A stretch of 32,074 nucleotides of DNA from NCBI RefSeq assembly GCF_012033735.1, contig NZ_JAAVJD010000037.1, positions 1 to 32,074 on the forward strand. Direction: 5' to 3'. This document shows, piece by piece, positions 1-8,052 of this stretch (positions are counted from its first letter, which is position 1; each line of letters begins with the position of its first letter). The notes beneath the pieces were generated by a model, which was not told where the DNA came from, searched no databases, and worked only from the letters and a program-made list of their open reading frames with translations. A program made the position numbers and the translations under genes. The stretch is from Streptomyces lonarensis. GTDB taxonomy: Bacteria > Actinomycetota > Actinomycetes > Streptomycetales > Streptomycetaceae.

Positions 1-213
1 GGGCGGAGTGGGCGCCCGCCGGGCGTCGTGGTGCGCCCATGGGCCGGTCAGCGTCCGCCGGGCGACGACCAGCAGCACCAGCCAGGCGGCACCGGCCGCC
101 GACGCGGTGAGGAGCGCCGGGCCGCCGATCGCCAGCACCGCCTCGACCGGATGCGCGACCGGCCGCAGCCCCGGCAGCCACGAGGCGGCGAGCAGCGAGA
201 CCGCCGATGAGAC
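1..213 (-). CDS. Possible membrane-protein fragment running off the left edge
   Basis: Read on the minus strand from about 213 to the window edge, one frame is open, has G or C at nearly every third codon position and encodes hydrophobic stretches: VSSAVSLLAASWLPGL, then VEAVLAIGGPALLTASAAG followed by AWLVLLVVARRTL. That looks like one or two transmembrane helices ended by a positive cluster. No ATG or GTG in this frame lies upstream of the first hydrophobic stretch. The only internal candidate is GTG at 138, so the start is unresolved and the fragment could instead be a chance open frame. It would be divergent from the epimerase gene at 338. Function unknown. Confidence 0.25.
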
Positions 214-337
214 CGGTGCCGCCGGCGCGGCGGGCCGAGCGGCCCGAGGCGGCCCGCACCCGCGACAACCCAGCCGTGCCGCGGCCCTCCCGGCCCGCGG
301 CCGAACCGATTCCGTTCCACCTGACAAGGAGAGACCG

Positions 338-1288
338 ATGAGAGTGCTGCTACTGGGTGCCAGCGGGTACCTGGGGCGGTTCATCGCCGACCGGCTGCTG
401 GCCGACCCGGCGGTCCACCTGACCGCCCTCGGGCGGGGGGACGACGCCGACGTCCGGTTCGACCTCGCGACCGGCAGCCCCGGCGCGCTGACCCGCTTCC
501 TGGACGCCGTGCACCCCTCCGTCGTCGTCAACTGCGCGGGGGCGATCCGCGGCACCGCGCGCGAGCTGACCCGGCACAACACCGTCGCCGCCGCGACCGT
601 CTGCGAGGCGATGCGTCGCAGCCGCTGCGGCGCGCGGCTGGTGCACGTCGGCTGCGCCGCCGAGTACGGCCCCTCGCAGCCCGGCTCCACCACGGCCGAG
701 GACGCGCAGCCCAGGCCCGGCGGCCCGTACGGCGTCAGCAAGCTCGCCGCGAGCGAGCTGGTGCTGGGGTCCGGGCTGGACGCCATCGTGCTGCGGGTGT
801 TCTCGCCCACCGGACCGGGCACCCCGGCCGGGTCGCCGCTGGGCCGGCTGGCGGACTCGCTGCGCCGCGCGCTCCAGCACGGCGACAACGAGCTGAAGCT
901 CAGCGGGCTGGCGGTGCAGCGGGACTTCGTGGACGTCCGCGACGTCTCGCGCGCGGTGCACGCCGCGACGCTCTCCGCCGCGCAGGGCGTCGTCAACATC
1001 GGCTCCGGCCAGGCGGTGCGGCTGCGGGACGCGGCGGTCGCGCTGGCGCGGATCTCCGGGTACACCGGGGCGCTGCACGAGCTGGACGGCCCGCCGCCCG
1101 GCCACGTCCCGTCCCCCCGGGCCGGCGACCACCCGCAGCAGCCGCAGCACGTGCCGTACCCCGACGGCTGCGGCATCTGGCAGCAGGCGGACGTCCGCAC
1201 CGCCCGCGACCGGCTGGGCTGGCGGTCCCGCATCGCCCTGGAGGAGTCGCTGGCGGACATCTGGATGGAGGCGGCATGCCGGATGTGA
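338..1288 (+). CDS. NAD-dependent epimerase/dehydratase-like protein (extended SDR)
   Basis: A 316-residue extended short-chain dehydrogenase/reductase, a family that epimerises, dehydrates or reduces nucleotide sugars or related substrates. Residues 3-13 (VLLLGASGYLG) form the glycine-rich NAD(P)-binding loop of a Rossmann fold, and YGVSK (Tyr131, Lys135) is the catalytic YxxxK pair. DFVDVRDVSRA in the C-terminal half is the usual substrate-domain signature. The ATG at 338 was chosen because AAGGAGAGACCG precedes it and the Rossmann strand starts at once; the frame is open further upstream but that part has no family character. The Ser/Thr that normally precedes the Tyr appears to be Cys106 (VGCAAEYG). 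It overlaps the next gene by 13 bases, so the two are probably translated together. The substrate cannot be named; a sugar or cell-surface role is an inference. Confidence 0.85.
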   Translation: MRVLLLGASGYLGRFIADRLLADPAVHLTALGRGDDADVRFDLATGSPGALTRFLDAVHPSVVVNCAGAIRGTARELTRHNTVAAATVCEAMRRSRCGARLVHVGCAAEYGPSQPGSTTAEDAQPRPGGPYGVSKLAASELVLGSGLDAIVLRVFSPTGPGTPAGSPLGRLADSLRRALQHGDNELKLSGLAVQRDFVDVRDVSRAVHAATLSAAQGVVNIGSGQAVRLRDAAVALARISGYTGALHELDGPPPGHVPSPRAGDHPQQPQHVPYPDGCGIWQQADVRTARDRLGWRSRIALEESLADIWMEAACRM

Positions 1289-2043
1289 CGCTGCCTCGCG
1301 TCACCGGGATCCTCGCCACGCAGCCGGTCGTCCGGCCGCCGACCGGCGCCGGCCTGGTGGCGCCCGGGTTCGCGCACCCGATGGTGGCGCCGCTGGAGTG
1401 GGCGGAGCTGGCGCGCTCCGACATCCCCGTCCGGTGGGCGGTGCTGGACGTGGCGAACGGCCCGGGGCTGCGCCCCGACCGGTTCGCCGCCTCCGCGTGC
1501 GCGGCGCTGCGGGTCAGGGGCAGGACGGTCCTCGGCAGGCTGGCGCTGGGCGGGGGCACCCGCCGGCCGGCCGAGGTACTGGCTGACGCCGAACGGCACC
1601 TCTCCTGGTACCGGGTCCAGGGGTTCCACCTGGCGGAGGTCCCCTCCTCGCCGGAGGGGCTCGACGCGGTGCGGCGGGTCACCCGTGCGCTGCGCGGCCT
1701 CGCGCCGGGGGCGCGGATCGTGCTGGACCACGGGCGGCACCCGTACGAGGGGTACGCCGAGCTGGGCGACCAGCTGGTGACCTTCCGCGGCCGGTGGCGC
1801 GACTACCGCTGGTCGCAGGTGCCGGGCTGGACGGCGCGGTACCCGGCGGAGCGGTTCTGCCACGCGGTCTGCGAGGTGCCGCCGACCCGGCTGGCGGAGG
1901 CGCTGCGCGTCGCCCGGTGGCAGGGCGCGGCGACGTACTACCTCACCGACCGCAGCGCGCGGCACGGCGGCGACCCGTGGTCGTCGCTGCCCGGCTTCTG
2001 GGACGCGCTCGTCTCATGCGTCGGGACGGCGGTCTCGGAATGA
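1276..2043 (+). CDS. Spherulation-specific family 4-like protein
   Basis: A 255-residue protein resembling the spherulin-4 family, named after a Physarum encystment protein and common in actinomycetes. It has the family layout: an N-terminal PxFAHPMVAPLEWAEL segment, a conserved strand WAVLDVANGPG, a GRTVLGRLALGGGTR segment, WYRVQGFHLAEVPSS, and a C-terminal ATYYLTDRSARHGGDPWSSLPGFWD segment. Family members are predicted alpha/beta barrels; their biochemical role is not established. No signal peptide is visible, so this copy is probably cytoplasmic. Its ATG lies 13 bases inside the end of the epimerase gene, indicating an operon and translational coupling. About 145 bases with an imperfect hairpin (2110-2143) separate it from moeZ. 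Family assignment is from recalled conserved segments only. Confidence 0.65.
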   Translation: MPDVTLPRVTGILATQPVVRPPTGAGLVAPGFAHPMVAPLEWAELARSDIPVRWAVLDVANGPGLRPDRFAASACAALRVRGRTVLGRLALGGGTRRPAEVLADAERHLSWYRVQGFHLAEVPSSPEGLDAVRRVTRALRGLAPGARIVLDHGRHPYEGYAELGDQLVTFRGRWRDYRWSQVPGWTARYPAERFCHAVCEVPPTRLAEALRVARWQGAATYYLTDRSARHGGDPWSSLPGFWDALVSCVGTAVSE

Positions 2044-2189
2044 GATCGGCCGTGGCAGTGTTGTGGACAGTGTTCATGGCGTGATGACGTCCGTGACGTG
2101 GCGGGCGGGCCGTGCCGCGCGGGGGAGATCCCGGGCGGCACGGGCCGTCCGCGCCCTGACCGCCGTCCACCCCGACCAACGGAGATCCC

Positions 2190-3368
2190 GTGTCGCTGCC
2201 CCCCCTGGTCGAGCCGGCCGCCGAGCTCACCGTCGACGAGGTCCGCAGGTACTCCCGCCACCTGATCATCCCGGACGTGGGGATGGAGGGTCAGAAGCGG
2301 CTGAAGAACGCGCGCGTGCTCTGCGTCGGCGCCGGCGGTCTCGGTTCGCCGGCCCTGATGTACCTGGCCGCCGCCGGTGTCGGCACGCTCGGCATCATCG
2401 AGTTCGACGAGGTGGACGAGTCCAACCTCCAGCGCCAGATCATCCACAGCCAGTCCGACATCGGGCGTCCCAAGGCGGTCTCCGCCAAGGAGACCGTCCA
2501 GGGCATCAACCCGCTGACCCGGGTGAACATCCACGAGGAGCGGCTCGACTCCTCCAACGTGATGGAGCTGTTCGCCGACTACGACCTGATCGTCGACGGC
2601 ACCGACAACTTCGCCACGCGCTACCTGGTCAACGACGCCTGCGTGCTGCTGGGCAAGCCGTACGTCTGGGGCTCGATCTACCGGTTCGACGGCCAGGCCT
2701 CGGTGTTCTGGGCCGAGCACGGGCCCTGCTACCGCTGCCTCTACCCCGAGCCCCCGCCGCCGGGCATGGTGCCCTCCTGCGCCGAGGGCGGCGTGCTGGG
2801 TGTGCTCTGCGCGTCCATCGGCTCGATTCAGGTCAACGAGGCGATCAAGCTTCTCGCGGGGATCGGTGAGCCGCTGCTCGGCCGCCTGATGATCTACGAC
2901 GCCCTGGAGATGACGTACCGGCAGGTGAAGGTCCGCAAGGACCCCGACTGCGCGGTCTGCGGCGAGAACCCCACGGTCACCGAGCTGATCGACTACGAGG
3001 CGTTCTGCGGCGTCGTCTCCGACGAGGCGCAGGCCGCGGCGGCCGACTCCACGATCACGCCCCGGCAGCTCAAGGAGTGGATGGACGGCGGCGAGAAGAT
3101 CGACGTCATCGACGTCCGCGAGCCCAACGAGTACGAGATCGTCTCCATCCCCGGTGCGCGGCTGGTGCCCAAGAACGAGTTCCTGATGGGCACCGCCCTG
3201 CAGGACCTGCCGCAGGACCGCCGGATCGTGCTGCACTGCAAGACGGGTGTGCGCTCCGCCGAGGTCCTCGCGGTGCTGAAGAACGCGGGCTTCGGCGACG
3301 CGGTCCACGTCGGCGGCGGCGTCATCGGCTGGGTCAACCAGATCGAGCCGGGCAAGCCGGTCTACTGA
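2190..3368 (+). CDS. moeZ: MoeZ adenylyltransferase/sulfurtransferase
   Basis: A 392-residue MoeB-rhodanese fusion that adenylates the C-terminus of ubiquitin-like sulfur carriers (MoaD, ThiS and, in actinobacteria, CysO-type carriers) and then donates sulfur to make the thiocarboxylate, feeding molybdopterin, thiamine, cysteine and thio-natural-product pathways in the cytoplasm. Residues 47-53 (GAGGLGS) are the ATP-binding loop. Zinc pairs are Cys180/Cys183 (CYRC) and Cys254/Cys257 (CAVC), and Cys207 lies in the conserved VLGVLCASIGS segment. The rhodanese domain occupies roughly 285-392, with catalytic Cys350 in HCKTGVRS. The GTG start follows GGAGAT at a good distance and gives the normal family length. 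A strong hairpin follows the stop codon. It is the only Moco or thiamine gene on this strand, but a molybdate uptake operon lies 7 kb away. Confidence 0.95.
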   Translation: MSLPPLVEPAAELTVDEVRRYSRHLIIPDVGMEGQKRLKNARVLCVGAGGLGSPALMYLAAAGVGTLGIIEFDEVDESNLQRQIIHSQSDIGRPKAVSAKETVQGINPLTRVNIHEERLDSSNVMELFADYDLIVDGTDNFATRYLVNDACVLLGKPYVWGSIYRFDGQASVFWAEHGPCYRCLYPEPPPPGMVPSCAEGGVLGVLCASIGSIQVNEAIKLLAGIGEPLLGRLMIYDALEMTYRQVKVRKDPDCAVCGENPTVTELIDYEAFCGVVSDEAQAAAADSTITPRQLKEWMDGGEKIDVIDVREPNEYEIVSIPGARLVPKNEFLMGTALQDLPQDRRIVLHCKTGVRSAEVLAVLKNAGFGDAVHVGGGVIGWVNQIEPGKPVY

Positions 3369-3400
3369 CCACCGGTCCGCCGCCCGGCGGACCCCGACAG

Positions 3401-3440
3401 AGCCCACGGGCCTCCGAGCGTTCGGAAGCCGTGGGCTTCT
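3401..3440 (+). terminator. Intrinsic terminator after moeZ
   Basis: AGCCCACGG pairs with CCGTGGGCT (3429-3437), and an inner TCCGA/TCGGA stem closes the loop. TTCT follows. It starts 33 bases after the moeZ stop and also faces the end of the convergent minus-strand gene at 3563. Confidence 0.75.
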
Positions 3441-3562
3441 GCCGTCGCCGGCCGGGGCCGGTCGTCACCGGTCGACCCGGGCGGGCGGGGCCGGCCTCGG
3501 CGACGGGTGCCCGACGGGCGGCGGCGGATCGGCCGGCGGCGCCTCGTCGCCGGGGCATCGCC

Positions 3563-4183
3563 TCATGCCGGGGGGACGGGCGCGAGGGGCAGCTCCTCCC
3601 GGTGGAGCCAGGTGAACGTGCGGTCCGGTTCGAGGTGGGCCTCTCCCCAGTGGATCGCGTGGACGCCGTTCTCGACATCGGCGGTGAAGAACACGCAGAC
3701 GAGCCTCGTCGCTGCCCCCAACTCCTCGAACGCCTCCCGCAGCCCCAGGTACGTCTCGGTCGCCACGTCCTCGTCGATCTCGAACAGGCCGTCCGGCGAC
3801 TGCGGCCCGTGCGCCCGGAAGAGGCGGCGGCGGGTGGGGGAGACGTTGGCGGGCAACCGGGCCCGGTCCAGGGGCCTCGGGCCGTCGCCGTACCGGAACG
3901 GGAAGAGGGCGTGGTCGTTGATCACCGCGTACTCGTAGCCGCGGACATCCCTGACGTGCTCGTCCAGCTCCCGCGCCAGCTCCGCCAGGTTCTCGCGGAC
4001 CACCCCGGCGAGGGCGACGCCGTACGGGCTCCGCTTCTTCAGCCCCGCCGCGAGGTGTGCCGCACGGGCCTTGGCGTGCGCCTCGGCCACCCGCACCGGA
4101 ACCGCCTCGACGAGCGCGCCGGCACGCCGCCCGAACCGCTCGACAGCCCAGGCTGACGGCCCCACCGCACGACGACCCGACAT
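3563..4183 (-). CDS. Conserved-looking hypothetical protein, 206 residues
   Basis: I do not recognise this protein. It is a soluble-looking chain with no signal peptide or membrane segment. The N-terminal half (to about residue 90) is helical and rich in Ala, Arg and Glu. The C-terminal half is mixed, with runs such as YEYAVINDHALFPFRYGDG, ANVSPTRRRLF, ATRLVCVFFTADVENGVHAIHWGEAHL and RTFTWLHREELPL, which read like an antiparallel beta-sheet domain. The ATG at 4183 was preferred over the one at 4204 because AAGGGGG stands just before it. It has strong actinomycete codon bias, so it is very likely real. It is a single gene, convergent with moeZ. A GTGTG-N5-CACAC inverted repeat lies about 35 bases upstream of the start (4218-4232) and could be an operator. 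Confidence 0.7.
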   Translation of the reverse strand: MSGRRAVGPSAWAVERFGRRAGALVEAVPVRVAEAHAKARAAHLAAGLKKRSPYGVALAGVVRENLAELARELDEHVRDVRGYEYAVINDHALFPFRYGDGPRPLDRARLPANVSPTRRRLFRAHGPQSPDGLFEIDEDVATETYLGLREAFEELGAATRLVCVFFTADVENGVHAIHWGEAHLEPDRTFTWLHREELPLAPVPPA

Positions 4184-4370
4184 GGACACCCCCTTTGCGA
4201 CCACCCTGTCCCCACCTGTGTGTCACGCACACGCAGGGGACACAAGACGGCGATCGAGCCAGGGGGTCGACTCCGCGCCATCGCCGTACCGGGGCGCGGT
4301 CGGCACGGGCGCACGGTCCACGGGGCGCCCCGCAAGCCGGCCCCGCGCCCAGGTGCCCCCCGGGAGGCCG

Positions 4371-4413
4371 CGGTGTCCCGAGGGGCGGACAGGTCGTCCG
4401 CCCCTCGGGACCG
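4371..4413 (-). terminator. Perfect 15-bp hairpin after the first hydrolase gene
   Basis: TCCCGAGGGGCGGAC (4376-4390) pairs perfectly with 4396-4410 around a 5-base loop, with CGG/CCG flanks. It lies about 45 bases beyond the stop of the minus-strand hydrolase gene. There is no clear U tract, which is common for terminators in high-GC actinomycetes. Confidence 0.65.
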
Positions 4414-4454
4414 CGGGTCGGCTTCCGGGCCGCAGGGCGGCCCGCACCGTCCGG

Positions 4455-6092
4455 TCAGCCGCAGACGAGGCCGTTCTGCGGGACCATCCCCGAGAGCAGG
4501 TACTCCTCGACGGCGTCGTCGATGCACGCGTCCTTGCCGTACGCGCCGTGCCCCTCGCCGTCGAAGGTGATCAGGACACCGACGCCGTCGCCCAGTTCGC
4601 GCTGCATCCGCTCGGCGCCCTCGTAGGGGGTGGCGGGGTCGCCCGTGGTGCCGATGAGCAGCATCTCGGAGGCCCCCTCCGCCGAGACCTCCGGCTTCTC
4701 GCGCTCGCCGTCGGTGGGCCAGCCCTCGCACCCGGCCAGCGACCACAGCAGGTAGGGGCCGAAGACCGGCGAGGCCTCCTCGAACGCGGAGCGGTTCTCC
4801 TCGACGGACTCCGGGTCGCGCTGCCCGGTGGTGTCCGCGCAGGTGATGGCGGCCTGCGCGTCGCGCTGGTTGCTGTACCGCCCCTCCTCGTCGCGCTCGT
4901 TGTAGGCGTCGGCGAAGAGCAGCAGCAGCTCACCGTCGCCCTCCAGCGCCTCCATCAGCCCGACGGTGAGGTACTCCCAGGTCTCCTGGTCGTAGAGGGC
5001 GGCGACGATGCCGAGCACCGCGAGCTGCTCGGTCAGCACCCGGTCGCCTCCGGTCTCCAACGGCTCCTCGGCCACCTCTGCCAGGAAGTCCGCCAGCAGG
5101 GCGCTTCCCTCCGCGCCGCCGCGACCGGTGGGGCAGTCCTCGCCGTACTGGTCCGCGCAGTCGGCCATGAAGTTCTCCAGCGCCAGCTGGAAGCCGCGCA
5201 CCTGGCCGAGGCTGCCGTCCACGAAGTCCGCGGTGGGGTCGACCACCGCGTCCAGCACGGCGCGCCCGACCTGCTCGGGGAAGAGGTTGGCGTAGACGCC
5301 GCCGAGTTCGGTGCCGTAGGAGATGCCGAAGTAGTGGAGGCGGCTGTCCCCGAGGACGTGCCGCATCAGGTCCATGTCGCGGGCGGTGTTGGTGGTGGTG
5401 AGGTGCGGCAGCACCTCGCCCGAGTTCGCCTCGCAGGCGGCGACGTACTCGGCGGAGAGCTCCGCGTACTGGGCCGCCTCCTCCTCGGTGCGGGGGAGCG
5501 CGCCGTTCTCCTGCTCCTGCCGGTCGGTCTCCTCGCCGTCCAGGCACCGCACTCCGGCGCTCTCGCCGACACCGCGCGGGTCGAAGCTGACCAGGTCGTA
5601 CCCCTCGCGCAGCGCCTCGTACTGCTCGCCGAGCAGCGGGAGGGTGAACACCCCGGAGCCGCCGGGGCCGCCGAAGTTGTAGATGAGGGAGCCCTGGCGG
5701 GCGTCGCCCTCGGCGGTGCTGGCGGCGCGGATCAACGCGATGCCGATCGTCTCGCCGTCCGGCTCGTCGTAGTCCAGCGGCACGGTCAGCGTCGCGCACT
5801 GCCAGGGGGTGCCGTCGTCGAGTTCGCCCGGCGCCTCGCCCCCGCCCTGGGCGACGGTCGGGGCCTCGCAGGGGTCCCAGCTCAGCCGCTGCTGCGAGAT
5901 GGCGTCCGGGACGCCCGGGTAGGCGCGGGCCGCAGGGGTGGACTCCTCGCTGGGGCGGCTCTCCTCGTCCTCCCCGCGCTGCTCCGAACCGCCGCCGCCG
6001 GAACACGCCGAGAGCAGCATGACGCCGCTGAGCAGCGCGGCGCCGACCGTCAGGGCGCGGTGGCGCCCGCCTTGTGAAGTGGGATGACCCAT
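4455..6092 (-). CDS. Secreted lipoprotein alpha/beta hydrolase, tripeptidyl aminopeptidase type (copy 1)
   Basis: A 545-residue exported hydrolase of the Streptomyces Tap/SlpD/SlpE and mycobacterial Hip1/CaeA group, which removes N-terminal tripeptides or cleaves related substrates at the cell surface. Residues 1-30 are a lipoprotein signal peptide ending in the lipobox LLSAC (Cys30), followed by a Gly/Ser/Glu-rich linker to about residue 55. The oxyanion segment NFGGPGGSG is at 139-147. Ser258 in GISYG is the nucleophile. Asp485 (GDPATPYEG) and His515 (GEGHGAY), in the C-terminal TAP-like domain, complete the triad. Several cysteines probably form extracytoplasmic disulfides. The ATG at 6092 follows GGGGGAGAG and starts the signal peptide directly; the open frame extends upstream but has no coding character. 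It is the last of three tandem paralogues. Confidence 0.9.
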   Translation of the reverse strand: MGHPTSQGGRHRALTVGAALLSGVMLLSACSGGGGSEQRGEDEESRPSEESTPAARAYPGVPDAISQQRLSWDPCEAPTVAQGGGEAPGELDDGTPWQCATLTVPLDYDEPDGETIGIALIRAASTAEGDARQGSLIYNFGGPGGSGVFTLPLLGEQYEALREGYDLVSFDPRGVGESAGVRCLDGEETDRQEQENGALPRTEEEAAQYAELSAEYVAACEANSGEVLPHLTTTNTARDMDLMRHVLGDSRLHYFGISYGTELGGVYANLFPEQVGRAVLDAVVDPTADFVDGSLGQVRGFQLALENFMADCADQYGEDCPTGRGGAEGSALLADFLAEVAEEPLETGGDRVLTEQLAVLGIVAALYDQETWEYLTVGLMEALEGDGELLLLFADAYNERDEEGRYSNQRDAQAAITCADTTGQRDPESVEENRSAFEEASPVFGPYLLWSLAGCEGWPTDGEREKPEVSAEGASEMLLIGTTGDPATPYEGAERMQRELGDGVGVLITFDGEGHGAYGKDACIDDAVEEYLLSGMVPQNGLVCG

Positions 6093-6190
6093 CGTGCTCT
6101 CCCCCGGCCCGCGGGCCGTGCGCTCGTGTCGTGTGCGTCGGTTGATGGGCGCGCGGGCTCGCGCGCGGGAACGTCCCCGGAGGGCGGGCG

Positions 6191-7852
6191 TCAGCTGCAC
6201 ACCGTGCCGTCCGCCGGGGTGGTGCCGGTGAGCAGGTGGGCGTCGACCGCGGCCGTGACGCACGGGTTGCCGGAGGTGTAGGCGCCGTGGCCCTCGCCGT
6301 CGAGCGTCAGCAGCGCGGCGGTGCCCTCGCCGAGCGCCTCCCGCATCCGCTCCGCGCCGTGGTACGGCGTCGCCGGGTCGCCGGTGACCGCCACCAGCAG
6401 GATGGTGCGGTCGGCGCCGTCCACGGCGACCTCCGGCTGGTCCTGCCCCGAGACGACGGGCCAGCCCGCGCAGCCGAGCAACTCCCAGACCAGGAACCTG
6501 CCGAGGACCGGGGACGCCTCCTCGAACGCCGCCCGCTGCTCCCGCACGGTGGCGAGATCCGGACGGGAGGCGAAGTCGGCGCAGTTGACGGCCACGTTCG
6601 CATCGTGGAGGTTGCGGTAACCGCCCTGCTGGTTCCGGCCGTTGTACCGGTCCGCCGCGGCGAGCAGCAGATCGCCGCGGCCCTCGGCGTGCGCCTCGTG
6701 CAGGGCGCGCGTCAGCCGGGGCCAGGCGCCCTCGGAGTAGAGCGAGCCCATGACACCGGTGACGGCGAGGTTCTGCGTCAGCAGCCGACCGCCGGCGGTC
6801 GGCAGCGGCCGGTCGGCCAGGGAGTCGAGGAGGTCGCCGAGGAAGAGCCGCGCCTCGGCGAGGTCGTTCCCCGCCGGGCACGCGCCGCCGGCGACACAGT
6901 CGGTGAGGTAGGCGTCCAGCGCCTGCTGGAACCCCGCCGTCTGCCCCAGCGCACGACCGACCACGTCGACCGTCGGGTCCACCACGGAGTCCAGCACCAC
7001 GCGGCCCACCCGGTCGGGGAAGAGCGCCGCGTGGACGGCGCCGAGCTTGGTGCCGTAGGAGGCGCCGTAGTAGTGCAGGCGGTGCTCGCCCAGCACCTCC
7101 CGCAGCACGTCGAGATCGCGTGCGGTGTTGGCGGTGGTGAGGTGCGGCAGCAGCCCGCCTGCCTCCTGGGCGCAGCGCTCGGCGTGGGCGCGGCGCCCGT
7201 CGAGGTAGGACTCCTCACCCGCCGGGCCCGCCGCGGGGTCGGGGCGGGAGACCGCCTCCAGCATGGCGTCGCGCTGCTCCCCGGCGAAGCAGACCACTCC
7301 TTCGCTGTCCCCGACGCCCCGGGGGTCCAGGCTCACCAGGTCGAACGCGCCGGCCAGCGAGGTGAACCGCTGCTCCATGCGGGGCAGCGTCGCGACCCCG
7401 GAGCCGCCGGGGCCGCCGAAGTTCAGCACCAGTGAGCCGATGCGGCGGTCGCCCTCCGCCCGGGAGCGGACCAGCGCCAGTTGCATCGTCCGGCCGCCGG
7501 GGTCGGCGTAGTCGACGGGCACGGTCAGCTCGGCGCACTGCCAGGAGGCGCCGGGTGCGGCACCGCCGCCCTGCGCCTCGGTCGGGGCCCCGCAGGCGCC
7601 CCAGTCGGGCCGCTGGTCGACGATGCCGGCGGGGAGCGGGGGCAGGGGGGCGGACTCGGGCTCCGCCTCGGCACCGGGGAGCGGTCCGGCCTCGCCGGCG
7701 ACGCTGGGGGAGGGCACCCCCGCTATCTCGGGCTCCTCGTCACCGCCGTCGTCGGCCGCGGCCGCGCAGGAGGTGAGCAGGCACAGGGCCGCGGTCACGG
7801 CAGCCGCCGCGCGCAGGGCGGCTCGCCGCCTGACAGTGCTCCGCGCGCTCAT
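6191..7852 (-). CDS. Secreted lipoprotein alpha/beta hydrolase, tripeptidyl aminopeptidase type (copy 2)
   Basis: A 553-residue paralogue of its two neighbours with the same architecture. It has an Arg-rich n-region (STVRRRAALR), a hydrophobic core and the lipobox LLTSC at Cys29, followed by an acidic, proline-rich spacer. The remaining motifs are NFGGPGGSG, the nucleophile motif GASYG, the acid residue in GDPATPYHG and the catalytic histidine in GEGHGAY. The start at 7852 (ATG after GGGGGGCC) begins the signal peptide; a longer frame from 7930 would bury it. It is 98 bases upstream of copy 1 on the same strand, so the two may share an mRNA. It differs from copies 1 and 3 in the pocket-lid region and has ASYG instead of (I/V)SYG, so substrate preference may differ. 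An exported peptidase is the likely role; an esterase cannot be excluded. Confidence 0.88.
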   Translation of the reverse strand: MSARSTVRRRAALRAAAAVTAALCLLTSCAAAADDGGDEEPEIAGVPSPSVAGEAGPLPGAEAEPESAPLPPLPAGIVDQRPDWGACGAPTEAQGGGAAPGASWQCAELTVPVDYADPGGRTMQLALVRSRAEGDRRIGSLVLNFGGPGGSGVATLPRMEQRFTSLAGAFDLVSLDPRGVGDSEGVVCFAGEQRDAMLEAVSRPDPAAGPAGEESYLDGRRAHAERCAQEAGGLLPHLTTANTARDLDVLREVLGEHRLHYYGASYGTKLGAVHAALFPDRVGRVVLDSVVDPTVDVVGRALGQTAGFQQALDAYLTDCVAGGACPAGNDLAEARLFLGDLLDSLADRPLPTAGGRLLTQNLAVTGVMGSLYSEGAWPRLTRALHEAHAEGRGDLLLAAADRYNGRNQQGGYRNLHDANVAVNCADFASRPDLATVREQRAAFEEASPVLGRFLVWELLGCAGWPVVSGQDQPEVAVDGADRTILLVAVTGDPATPYHGAERMREALGEGTAALLTLDGEGHGAYTSGNPCVTAAVDAHLLTGTTPADGTVCS

Positions 7853-7991
7853 GGCCCCCCAAGGTCGCCCCGCCGGCCGGCCGTGGTCCGCCGGTCGGTG
7901 CCGTGTCGTCGGGTGCCTGCCGTGCTCCACCCGGGCGGCACCACCGTCAGGCTATCCGACGCCCCGAACGGGGTCCCCGTTCCGGTGGCGT

Positions 7992-8025
7992 GCCCGTGCC
8001 CCCGGGGTCTGCCGGGGGCACGGGC
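7992..8025 (-). terminator. 14-bp hairpin after the third hydrolase gene
   Basis: GCCCGTGCCCCCGG (7992-8005) pairs perfectly with 8012-8025 around a 6-base loop. It begins 27 bases beyond the stop of the gene at 8053 and lies before copy 2, so copy 3 probably has its own transcript or only partial read-through. Confidence 0.65.
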
Positions 8026-8052
8026 TGTCGGCGGGGCCGGCGGCGGCGCGGG

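Noticed and set aside
8..337. Extending the epimerase gene upstream to 8
   Set aside because: The extension lacks family character, and a good ribosome site plus the Rossmann strand mark 338 as the start.
3611..3636. LexA-like GAAC...GTTCGA pattern
   Set aside because: Arm spacing does not fit the SOS box and it lies within a coding region near a gene's 3' end.
4071..6077. 668-codon plus-strand open frame opposite hydrolase copy 1
   Set aside because: The opposite strand encodes a complete lipoprotein hydrolase with catalytic motifs; this frame is its shadow.
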